NCBI GenBank assembly: GCA_964059195.1
Contig: CAXKWD010000011.1
Location: forward strand, 30,867,566 to 30,931,565
Reading direction: 5' to 3'
Source of the DNA: Ectobius pallidus
Lineage: Eukaryota; Arthropoda; Insecta; Blattodea; Ectobiidae
Length of the DNA: 64,000 nucleotides
Shown one piece after another: positions 24,839-35,530 of this stretch. The position numbers were made by a program, and so were the translations under genes. The notes under the pieces were generated by a model that was not told the DNA's origin, ran no database searches, and saw only the letters and a program-made list of their open reading frames with translations. The number at the start of each line of letters is the position of its first letter. Within the stretch, counting starts at the first letter, position 1.

Positions 24839-25384
24839 AGGTAATCCCACGAGAGTTGAAGAGTTGGAATTATTAAGACTATTCCATTAATAAAATGTAA
24901 CGGATCACATAAATAATAATTACTTTCGTGCTTTGTTGTATAAAAACAAAACTAATAGTTGTGAGATCACGGCATACTGTTAATCAATCATCCATGAATC
25001 GATTCGAGCTACCATGCAGTAATCAATGCTACCAATGGTGCATATAAGACATAGTTAACTTCATTCAGGTAAGCTAACAGCAGAATAGAATCGAATCGAA
25101 TCGAATCGAATCGAAATTGTGTTCTTAATCAATGTACATTTCTATTATTGCAATTTCCAAACAAGTTATGTTGTATAAACTAATTTGTTTTCGTGCCGCT
25201 TAGTGGCACACTGATACTTGCATCTCCAGTAACGAGCAGACGGTTTTATCACGAAAAAACACCATCCTCGCGATTCCTATAAGCATATTGCAAGATAAAC
25301 GGCCGTGATTGGTCTACAGCCGAGAAATTGCTAAACGTTATTGGTCAATATCAAACACGCGGCGTATGAGTTGAATAGTCAATA
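24839..25384. repeat. Interspersed repeat R, copy 2
   Basis: Colinear with 8426-9054 in the same orientation, 16.4 kb away. It lacks ~65 bp near the left end and has an expanded (GAATC)n run at about 25090-25118 where copy 1 has a single 'gaatcgaaattg'. It ends at 'gagttgaatagtca' as copy 1 ends at 'gagtggaatagtca'. Confidence 0.7.
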
Positions 25385-25561
25385 ACGATTAGTTTTATGT
25401 TATTTTTGTTATTTTATATGATCATTATTGCTATTATTAGCACTGAGAATAACAAAAATATTCTGACATTTTGAAGTCAGAGCAAATATGTATTAGCAAT
25501 AAATGATATACATTTCAGGATTGTTTTTACTAGGATATTAAAGCGTATTATGAGTAGCTAG

Positions 25562-25630
25562 TGCCGAAGCAAGAATCTAACTTGCGATCCTCACTGTGAG
25601 GACTGCATGCACGACCAGGCGACACCTCTA
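25562..25630 (-). repeat. tRNA-like SINE head fragment
   Basis: On the minus strand: 'gcctggtcgtgcatgcagtc' (A-box-like), then 'cgcaagttagattcttgc' (B-box-like), spaced as in a tRNA. There is no cloverleaf acceptor pairing, so this is a relic rather than a tRNA gene. Confidence 0.4.
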
Positions 25631-26112
25631 ATATGAATTCCAAGGATGTGATGCTGCAGGTGTGTCCTTCCCCTTCTTCCAGTGTCTCCATGAATCCATA
25701 ATTATCTACAAGATGCCTTTCTTGCTACACTGTCTATTGAAAATTCTCAACTGTATTTGGTAGATCATTTTCTTTAAATATGATGAATAATTTAATCGTT
25801 GCGTCCTCCTAGGCCGCCTCAAGAATATGCAATAATAACACGTGAACACTTCAGGTACGATAACTGAATTTAGAAAGAAATGACAGGGGAAAATTGATTT
25901 CGTAATAATAAATCCTGTCTTTCTGTTCACAGAAATATGACATGCACTTTAGAAAGGTTTTCAATGCAGATGAACGCCTAAGGAGATGAACCACATATAG
26001 AAAATGCTTTAATAATATTATAAGACTACCGTAAACATTGACAAGAGTCCAACAACAACTGACGGGTTGTGCAAAAAATTTACGGTTGTAATTTATTTCC
26101 GTAAAATTACAT

Positions 26113-26504
26113 TTTACCACTTACACATTGTGTATATTTTTTAAGTTTAATTACAATATTTTTTAAGTTTAATTACAATACATTTTATTAAAATATAGTG
26201 TTAATTATTTAAAATATCTGTAAATTCTCAAAGAGTATCATTTCAATGCAAAATCTGCAAAATATGATATGAAACATCAAAATTTCTTTAATATGCAAAC
26301 AAATATGCAAAAAATTATGACCTAAATATGCATATCCATACTTAATATGCTACAATAGTTGAAATATTCCTAAATATACAGTTATAAGCACAATAAAAGC
26401 TGTTCCATTTTCACCAGGATGCTTGGAATCGGGTTTAAATTAGTCGGAAACCTGAAATTATGCAAAGGGGAAAAATATAACATGTCATGGAAATCCGCCC
26501 CCTA
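26113..26504. mobile_element. hAT-like MITE, family B, copy 2 (5'-truncated)
   Basis: Matches copy 1 from 'accacttacacattgtgtat' to the right terminus 'aaatccgcccccta', but lacks the left TIR. It has a private 22-bp tandem duplication ('attttttaagtttaattaca' twice, from 26136 and 26158). The right flank is GTTATAAT (26505-26512). Confidence 0.85.
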
Positions 26505-26933
26505 GTTATAATATTTCATGTGACGATTGTCTAAAACTCAGGAATCCTTAACCTCCAGTGGACGTAAGGCCCTCCATGACCTTCGTAAGAGTGAGAAATA
26601 GGGGACCATCACAACGTTTCCCCATGCAAGTTTATGGACTAGCGCCTTTGTGTAGCCTGGATACTGCACGCAGTACACCGGTGTCGGAGAAATGTTCGCC
26701 CCTGTACGGCGCCTCCCTTCGTATAGTGGAGTTCATGGGAACAGCTTTGAGAAAATGACTCTCCAATTGGAATATGAATAGCATATTGTATTTCAATGCT
26801 TAATAATCATTTATTAACGTGACTTAGCTTAATTTAAATGATTGTAGGAGGAATTTTTCAGGGGTTTTATACAGTATGTTTCCTTTCTCTACATGTACCA
26901 ACATTGTGGTTTCATGACTTCATTATTCATGAT
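26505..26933. other. Unique-looking spacer between two family-B elements
   Basis: A moderately GC-rich patch at about 26550-26760 contains a 66-codon frame that I do not recognise. The rest is AT-rich. Confidence 0.35.
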
Positions 26934-27150
26934 GGATATGCTAATGAATAACACCGAAATATTTTACTTGTGTATAGAGGGGACAGATACAACCAACTTT
27001 TATTAGGAGATTTTGTCTAGGCATTCAATTTTTCCTGTTACAGCATAAAATCTCCAATGGCATGTACGCCACTGATTTCTAACATTTGAGAGAAAAAGCA
27101 AAACAAAAGAAATTCGTTGTAACACTAGAGTTATGAATAAAAAAAATAAT
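26934..27150 (-). mobile_element. Half copy of the mariner-like MITE family M1
   Basis: From 'gctaatgaataacaccgaaa' on it matches the reverse complement of the right half of 11075-11618 ('tttttcctgttacagcataa', 'gccactgatttctaaca', 'gttatgaataaaaaaa'). Only one terminus is present. Confidence 0.75.
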
Positions 27151-27246
27151 TCTAACTAAAAAATAATCATATTCAGGACTTATATAAAACCTGAAAAGTG
27201 GGTACAGAATTTCAGGGTGGAGCATAGCGCTGCCATTAGTTATAAT

Positions 27247-27713
27247 TAGGGGGCGGATTTCTATGGCCTAAAAATAGGATATATGCATGCATTTATGACC
27301 TAAAAACACTAAAATATGACCGTAAAAATTTAAATATGACTTTACCACTTACACATTGTGTATATTTTTTTAAAAGTTTCATTACAATACATTTTATTAA
27401 AATATAGTGTTAATTATTTAAAATATCTGTAAATTCTCAAAAAGTATCATTTTAATACAAAATCTGCAAAATATTATATGAAACTTCAAAATGTCTTTAA
27501 TATGCAAACAAATATGCAAAAAATATGACCTAAATATGCATATTCATACTAATTATGCTACAATAGTTGGAACATTTCCTAAATATGCAGTTATATGCAC
27601 AATAAAAGCTGCTCCATTTTCACCAGGATGCTTGGAATCGGGTTTAAATTAGTCGGAAACCTGAAATACTGCAAAGGGGAAAAATATGACATGTCATAGA
27701 AATCCACCCCCTA
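27247..27713. mobile_element. hAT-like MITE, family B, copy 3
   Basis: Complete: starts TAGGGGGCGGATTTCTATGG and ends 'atagaaatccaccccct' plus A. Colinear with copy 1 throughout. The left flank is GTTATAAT, but the right flank (ATTATTAC) does not match it, so this copy lacks a normal target duplication; instead the left flank equals the right flank of copy 2. Confidence 0.85.
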
Positions 27714-27864
27714 ATTATTACCTATGATAATGATATGGCATGACCACACTCCTTCACTGTTAGTTTATCTCTCTCGATTGTCTGGGTGGATTTCATTTCA
27801 ACTAATGGACAGGTGGCGTACTTTATACTCCATATAAAATTTTCATGTTTACATTTCGCAAGAA

Positions 27865-27909
<45 letters not shown>

Positions 27910-27921
27910 ATTATTATTATT
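27865..27921. repeat. (TTA)n microsatellite
   Basis: About 18 near-perfect TTA units. Confidence 0.95.
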
Positions 27922-29739
27922 TTATAGTTATTATATATAATTTCATTGTTATTAAATCGGCCTGAATTAATTAAAAAAAGGATATTTAAAAGAATGATTT
28001 ATATTTACGTGATTTGGTTCGTAGCGTATTTTGTTTCCTACAACTAACGTCCTTTAGCAAAAACTAATCTAACAAAGAAACACAAACTAATTTCTCCACA
28101 CGGAAGATAGAATACTAGGGAAGACATAATTAAAGACCCAAGCCCTTCGGTTACCCTTTAACTAATCAAAATCAAATTATTTTGGATTGGCGCACCTTAG
28201 ATATCAGGGCACCTGATACAGAGTTAAAAAAAACATCAAATTTAAGAATTTTCGGTGGGTTGCAATAATACTGTTGAAAATTACAAATTAGGCCTGTAGA
28301 ACGATTGAAGAATTTTAATAAAAACCGCTCTTAGTGAAGACCTTGAACTCAACTCACGCCATTTCTACACTGATCTTGTGCATTCTCTTCATAGTGTAAA
28401 CAACATAAGATTAATAACTGTTTCGGAAATTGCTTTAAGTCTGCTACATGACCTTTTTAAGGAAATATTGTACGCGTCAGTAAGAATTTTTCGAAGGGAA
28501 ATATGACATTCGCAAAGTTCATTGGAGAGAAGGTGTAAATCATACTTGACATGCAGGACGGATGCAGCAATAAAAAATGCATTAAGACAGTGACATGCAC
28601 TAGTTTTGTTCCAAGCAGACAGCCGTCTTCTTTTAATGTGAAAACAGCTAAAAAGGCAAATGGGGTGGATAGTTCCTAAATTAACCTTAGCAATACAGGG
28701 CAATTTTTAATGTATTTCTCTGGTCATTTACTTCATTTCTATTGTTCTTAATGTGTTTAATTAATAGTCTTCAAAGTATTTTAAAACCTTTTTATTACAA
28801 TTCAATAAATATAACACACAAATGAAAGTACCATAAGTGTTTCAACTATTTTTTCTTCCTGTAAAGAAAGATATATAAACCTAGATATAAGGGAAAATAC
28901 TGTATTGTGATAGCTAGTACAGTTTTAACAATGTTTATTATAAGAACTGCATGAGATGTTTAAAAACAATCGAGAAGAGAACAAAATTAAATTTTAAATA
29001 AAATTTAGCGGATATTGAATTATTTCCATTAACGTAGTAGATTCAAATTTTGAGGTAAACATAAAATTAAACGCTATAATATGGTAAATATATAGCAATT
29101 ATCATGAAACACTTTCAGACAACACTTTTCAACACCTAATTGGGTGCCTGTTACTGGTTATTACGATTTTTACAAAAATAAAAATAATAAAGATAAATGT
29201 GTACCTATATTGTGGTAATAAATAATTACAACAAAATTCCGGGAACGTTTTGACTGCACCTTGTATAATATTGTTTCCCAAAGTCAAGGTACGATTAATA
29301 TTCATACAAAATTTAATTTTAGAGAGGAGCATGGTACTAAGGAAAAAATGTGAAATAAAACATACGTATAGTTGTATGAAGTTGAATTTCAAATACACCG
29401 GCAATACACTTAGAGACAAGATTTTCATTAGCGCGAAAAGTGTAATTTTGTTTTTCGCAAATATAAATCCATTTCGTGTTAAAATTCATATCCAGTTTGA
29501 AACCACTGTAAACATAGCATTGCATCAGTTGATTACAGGATTGAGAGTCATGGTCACACCATGCTGACCATCTACAGGAATGTATTTTAACATTTGAAGA
29601 CTAACTTAAATATAATTCTATATTCAACTGTAACATCCTACTTCAGCCAAACAAATTTATCCCTCATGCAAAAGTGACGAAATTATATTTAAATACTATG
29701 ATTTGGATCTAGGATCGGTTTCTGGGTGTAAGAGTTCGA
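27922..29739. other. AT-rich spacer
   Basis: No supported gene. The ~100-codon frames at 28389-28703 and 29129-29567 overlap on both strands and lack recognisable motifs. Confidence 0.35.
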
Positions 29740-29742
29740 TAA

Positions 29743-31620
29743 CACTGTTAAACACACATTTTGTGACACGGAAATTTTTTGGTGTTTCCGATGTATTGAG
29801 GCACCCTAATAACAAATCTAAAAACAGAAATTGCCTATCACCCACGGATTTTTAGTAACAAGCGTTTATTTTTTAAATATAACAAAAAAACAGCAATCAT
29901 TTCAACAGTTTAGTGAGTCACTTCATGCATATTGTACCACTTCGTGTAATGTATGTATCAACAGTGTGTTAAGACAAGTTCATTCCAGTATATCAAATGC
30001 AAGAAGTACGCACCCAAATGAGATTGTGCATTAGTAGGCATTTACCCGCATATGAAGTTACTGCATTCCCTATGTCGTCTTTACTAACGTGTTTGTGTTC
30101 TACATACTTGGTTTATTTTTATTATTGTACTGTGATTGACTGTGAATTAACAAGTCAATACAATGCCTAGGCAGTGTGTAAATAATGTCAACAGTTTTTG
30201 TTATGAGTGTGAAGAAATAACTTTTAAATCGCAAAAACGTAATTTCACCCAATTTGTGAGAAGAGCTTACAAACTTTATTTTGGAGTTAAAGTAGGAGAT
30301 CAAGATAAGTCATGGGCTCCTCACATATGTTGCAAGACTTGTGTAACAATGTTAACAGGTTGATTGAAAGGTCAAAAACGTAATATTGGATTTGCAGTAC
30401 CAATGGTGTGGAGAGAACCAAAAGACCATCCATCAGATTGTTACTTTTGCCTCACTAAAATACAGGGCATCGGACTGAAGTCCAAGGATGCTGTGCAATA
30501 TCCCAATTTACCATCAGCCTGGCCCGTCAAACATAGTGAAGAACTTCCTATCCCAAACCCACCAGAACCGTGGAGTTTGGACGAAGGTGATCCACCTGAT
30601 GTGCAATTCGCACAAGAAATCGACAATGATCCAGACTTTCAAGCACCAAAATGTTCAACAAAGCCACATCTGATTTCAAACACTGAACTGAATGATTTAG
30701 TTCGAGATTTAAAACTAGCAAAATCACAGTCAGAACTCCTAGCATCCAGATTAAAAGGATGAATCTCCTCGAAAGTGACGTACATATAACTGACTTTCGA
30801 AATCATCAAAAAGGACTTACACATTACTTCGCTCAAGAAGGGATGTTGACAACTTATTTGATGCATTGGGGCAGGAACATGAACCAAGCAATTTGCGCCT
30901 ATTTATTGATTCTTCTAACTTAGCTTAAAAATATTAGATCGGAACGGAAGGGGGTTGTTGTATCTGAAACAGAAATTTCCGAGAGTTAGTGAGGCAAAAA
31001 TGAAAGAGGGCATATTTGTGGGACTGCAAGTACAAGAAGTTATGAAAGATGGCAAATATGACAACATGCTGAATGAAGCTGAACTAAGAGCATGGAAAGC
31101 TTTTAAAACAGTTGTGACAAATTTTCTTGGATATGTCAAAGTTGAAAACTACAAAGACCTTGTGACTGAATTACTTAGTGCCTAGAGCGAAATAGGATGT
31201 AACATGTCATTAAAACTTCACTTTCTGGATGCTCACCTCGATTTCATTCCTGAAAATTTGGGCGCCGTAAGCGACGAACATGGGGAGCAATTCCACCAGG
31301 ACGTTGCAACTATGGAAAAGCGATACCAAGGCAAATGGAGTCCTAGTTTGCTTGCTGATTACTGCTGGACATCAATCCGAGATGCCGCAGTGACAAAATA
31401 TCGCTAAAAAAATGTTATAATAAAATTTTTAATTAAATATAATATTAAGAACATACCGAAAATAATATATTTCAGTATAACACAAAACACTTTGTAGCAA
31501 ACAAATAGTGGGTGATAGAGAAAATCCAAGGTCATTTTCTGCTTTCTGGTGAAATTTTACATAAGGTACGCCTTGTTTTATCCATGTCACAAAAAAAAAG
31601 TTGATTTTTGTTTACCAGTG
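29743..31620 (+). mobile_element. TIR element carrying a broken uncharacterised gene (CMC-like?)
   Basis: The 1878-bp element starts CACTGTTAAACA and ends TGTTTACCAGTG (reverse complement CACTGGTAAACA, 11 of 12 identical). TAA flanks it on both sides (29740-29742 and 31621-31623). Inverted similarity continues ~100 bp inward: TTTTGTGACA (29759-29768) against TGTCACAAAA (from 31585), and CTATCACCCAC (29835-29845) against GTGGGTGATAG (31508-31518). Between the TIRs is a single gene remnant (30163-31407). CACTG termini with a 3-bp duplication recall the CMC (CACTA/Mirage/Chapaev) group; a TAA duplication is also used by PIF/Harbinger. The superfamily is inference; the TIR structure is visible. 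Confidence 0.75.
30163..31407 (+). pseudogene. Broken copy of a dispersed arthropod gene family, probable transposase
   Basis: All main parts lie in one frame from ATG 30163, broken by stops at 30361-30363 and 30760-30762, a frameshifted stretch (about 30763-30925) and a stop at 31183-31185; the final stop is at 31405-31407. The N-terminus is cysteine-rich and probably zinc-binding (CYEC, then WAPHICCKTC, then DCYFC). The shifted part retains RLFIDSS. The C-terminal part holds EGIFVG, a block around HFLDAHLDF, and SDEHGEQFHQD, MEKRYQGKW and LADYCW. I recognise these motifs as an uncharacterised repetitive family seen in many arthropods and other invertebrates, where full copies are much longer; here the centre after RLFIDSS is deleted (roughly 150-200 residues by recollection). 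No intron is needed. Its place between TIRs argues for a transposase. Identification of the family is firm, function is inferred. Confidence 0.75.
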
Positions 31621-31910
31621 TAATTAGATTTATATGAATTTCTGATAATATATTTAATTACATTTTTTAATTTACAAAATGTTGTGAATACATTAAAGCG
31701 TAATATAAGAAATTATTTATGAAACGAGGTAACATACCGCTTGACAATTAAATTTAAATAAAAAATAAGATTTTGTTACATTTACTTCTGTGAAATACAA
31801 GGCTGAACAAGGATAAAACAAACAATATAACGAAAATAAATTTTCCCTAAGTCGTTTATCTAATTACTGAGAGAAGAGATGGATTTGAAGCTTTATTCGA
31901 GAGCCTCTAG

Positions 31911-32093
31911 AGCATGGGTGCGCATCTGTGACACATCGTGTCACTGTGAGGTAGGGGAATTTATCCCACTACAGTCGCCCTTGACGTCAGCATAAAGCAG
32001 TTTCGACGTGACACTGAACATGAAGAACAGGTTTCTTACGTCACAGCAAGGGATGGGGACTAAAACGTTTCCCCTCAGTTGCTCACCTATGCT
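31911..32093. mobile_element. Small MITE with AGCATGGGTGCGCA / TGCTCACCTATGCT ends
   Basis: The 183-bp element has imperfect 14-bp TIRs and palindromic CTAG on both sides (31907-31910 and 32094-32097). The interior is GC-rich relative to its surroundings and has a 'gtaggggaatttatccca' hairpin. A hAT origin is possible from the GGGTGCGCA motif, but the target duplication is ambiguous. Confidence 0.6.
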
Positions 32094-32097
32094 CTAG

Positions 32098-32715
32098 AGC
32101 TACAGCCTTTGTAGCTGTTGTAGTGGGAAAGCCTAGGTTTGTGAAACAACGAAGAATTTTGGAATTGTTTCTACAGCAAAGATTAAGAGATCAAAAATTC
32201 AATTTTTGGAGATGATATTTTTGCTTGTAGTACGTTACAGTGTGTTGGTAGGTAGATTTCTTTCCTTACCTACTTTTGTCGGGCTGGTTTACATTTATCT
32301 CTAATCTAATTGTTGGGTCTAGTATGCACGCCTTTTGTTTATAATATTTGAGATATCGTATAAATTAAATTTTGCCTGAAGACAAAATTCATGATATTTT
32401 CCACAATCCAAAATCTATTATTTGAATTAGTTCAATTTGTAAAGATATTTCCAGTGCAAATAAACAAGTCATCTAAAAATTATTTCTGCCAAATCCATAG
32501 TTAGATAAAACATTATCGGAGTTCTTCATGTTTACCCACTCAAGAGGCCACATAATGAGATGTGTTGATTTTCTACCTATTTTAAAAATAGGTGATATCT
32601 GGATCATATTGTTGTTATAATCAAGCATATTATGCTTAATTCTCAAAGAAATTAAACACTGGCAAAAATGCGAACTCCACACCGGTGACTAATTGAAGAT
32701 TAAGAATCGCACCTC
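32098..32715. other. AT-rich spacer
   Basis: Nothing recognised. Confidence 0.4.
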
Positions 32716-32718
32716 TTA

Positions 32719-34700
32719 GGCCGGGCGCAAGTTGAGACGCAGTTTGGTGACGTGAGGTGACGCAGAGTGACTTCTAACCTAACTTATTACTTTTCAATAC
32801 GTCAAATAACAATACTGCAAGAAAAGAAGTCAAATTTTAATTAAGGTGTCAATATTATTATTATACAAAGAATTATCAAATATTACCAACTGACAAACAA
32901 AAAGAGATACAATGTTCAATAAATGTTCATGTGTATAATAAATAAAATCAACTTAGTATTTGACAATTGTATATAGACATGCTTTAATAAAATGAATGTA
33001 TATAATCCAAAATTTTTATTCACAATCGGATTCGAAACAATATATGGTGTTTATTAAGACTACTAGTATACAGGTTGAATTTCTTACCAAAACTTGAATT
33101 ATCTTATACTAGTTGAATTCATACACTAAGCTGCATAATGAAGTTTATCAATAATAATGAGAAAATTATTGATCTTTTCGCGGAAATTAAAACAAGAATA
33201 ATCGATTTAATTTTTAAACGAATAGATCAAGCTTGAGCTGTAACAATTTAAATTACAGTAAGTAAAAAAGTTTGATTTTGTTCTTTTAGGGTCTTTTCAA
33301 GTTTCTGAATCAATTTTCTTTTTAAATATGTATATTTCCTTTTGCACAATATTCAAAACGAAGGCTAAACATTTTATGAAGCAGCAATCGCACTAATTTT
33401 AGCTACGAGTCGACACTGGGAAGAATGTATTAATTTCCTACAAATTTAATTTTTTTTTTAATGTAATGTTGCGAATACTTACATTCAGCGATCATATATA
33501 CATATAATTAATAATTATGATACGAAAATTCATCATTAAGACATAATAAATATATAATTTTTAATAAATATAATACCCTTTAATTTCTTATTTTTAATGT
33601 CACTATAACACTCAATCATTCAATTCAATTTAAATTAAGGTTACTTTTCAAATTCCGGTGAGATACTAAGTTTAACTCTGAACGGGAAAACATTATAAAG
33701 CGAAACGGAACTAATTGGTAAAATCATTTTGAGAAAATGTTTCATTTCAGAAACGTTTGTTAAGGAACATGGAGCAATTTTACTGTACATAATTATAAAA
33801 CATTTATGAAAGTAAGTTGAAAATAAATTTCAAGATGACTCCTTCATTTTATTTTTAATTACAAATCTGAAACTTCCCAACTAATTAATTCTTATGGTTT
33901 ATACTAGTTATGATATACATCTGTATAGAAAATATACACTTTTATGCCTGCTTATGCACCTTTTTCTTTTCGTCGAAAATCTACTGCATATAAAATGTTA
34001 TCTAAAACAAATGAAGGGTACAGCGGAAAACGAAAAAGGATAACAAATTGAACACATTGTATAGAAATTAATTCAAGAAACGCTTTTGATTGAAAAGAGC
34101 ATAGCAACAAACTGATAAACAATAAATATGAAGAGTTGAAGAGGGTTTGTTTACTTTCAGAGCGGACATCAATCTTTCAAACTGCATGGAGTACGATCCT
34201 TTTTCCCCTATAATATTACCGCTTTCTGCCTAAACTAATTCCAAAATTCCAAATTCACTATTAGAAGGCATTATTATCTCAAAGTCCATAAAAACGGACA
34301 CTACTATAGCTTTTCCCTTGTTCCCTTCAAATAAATCCATCTTATTTAAGTATAAAAACATTATAAACAACTTTATCACATTTCTTTCCAATGCCCTTCG
34401 CAATTTCTTCCCAAATCTGAAATTTTAATTTGACGTGTCGTACAATTTTTTCTCCCTCGACCTGCCATAATTAATTTCTTCTCAATGTCCATGGTGGACA
34501 AACAACTTTTCACGCGCAGTGAGAAGTCACTAGTGAGAAACTGTGGCACGATCACAAACGTCCGCAGCTCGTGACTCGTTGAATCTGCTTCACTTCACCC
34601 TGCGTGCGAACCTTCGTTGTTGTATTTAATTCTATGTTAAACTTACGGTGAGTCACCTCTACCTCACGTCACCAAACTGCGTCTCAACTTGCGCCCGGCC
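32719..34700. mobile_element. 2-kb non-autonomous TIR element with 40-bp perfect TIRs
   Basis: The left end GGCCGGGCGCAAGTTGAGAC and the following 20 bp are repeated exactly as the complement at the right end (34661-34700). TTA flanks both sides (32716-32718 and 34701-34703). A 3-bp TTA duplication is the PIF/Harbinger signature. The 1.9-kb interior is AT-rich, with no frame resembling a transposase or Myb-like protein. Perfect TIRs suggest recent activity. Confidence 0.8.
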
Positions 34701-34703
34701 TTA

Positions 34704-35450
34704 GTGAAAGAGTATGGTAAACTTTATGGCGTTTTTAATGAAATGTAGAAAAGTCTACACCAAAGTAGGATGTACAAAACTTAGCCGTCTATATCGTTAG
34801 AATTCTGGATGTCCTTGGAATAGCTTTTTAGTATGAAATGGTTTTCATACGAAATCTTTACTTACTATTCCTCATTACATTTAACATGATTATTAACCTT
34901 TCTAATGATATTATTACAAATATTATAGAAATATTGTTATTACCATTTCCATCATCTACTACTAATGCAATGGATTTCTCTTTCTATTTCTAATTAGACT
35001 CAATGTTAAGGCGCTCCCCTAGATGTTGAGAACTTCGAGGAGCTTCTGATGTAGTGTGCATTGATGAGAACAAACAATTTTAGCAACATATCTCCCGCTA
35101 TTCAAGTAATAATGTTCTTAATTAATTCGTCGCAAGTTCAGGGATGTGGAATCGAACAGTGTAAGGCAATCCTCCATACCGTGGATGTTCATTTCGAGAG
35201 CGTTATATGTCCACTACACTGGAAAGAATAACAAAAAATAAGAATCGAAATTTAATATTTTAGTGATTGAGAAATTTGCAGTTCCATCTCTTTGATGCGA
35301 TTCATATTCTACAAATTAGAGTTTATATGGATGGAAATCGAATCAAAGTTTTGAGTTTAGTGCGCTGACGGAAGACCATATGGATCCCCGGATCGTATCC
35401 AGTCTCATTCCAAGTGATCCTTTAGACCCTTAAAGACCACACTCCTAACG
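34704..35450. other. AT-rich spacer
   Basis: No gene recognised. A 'ggaatcgaaca' near 35149 may be a decayed inverted B box of a SINE head; too weak to call. Confidence 0.3.
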
Positions 35451-35530
35451 CTTGTCAGCCTTACGCACCGGCCGCTTTTACCCCAGGATTCCTCCTGGTA
35501 CTCATTTCCGTTAAAGGCTGGGAAACTAAT
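35451..35530 (-). repeat. SINE family 1, partial
   Basis: Plus-strand reading 'gtcagccttacgcaccggcc', 'ccaggattcctcctggtact' and 'catttccgttaaaggctggg' is the inverted body of family 1. Confidence 0.75.
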
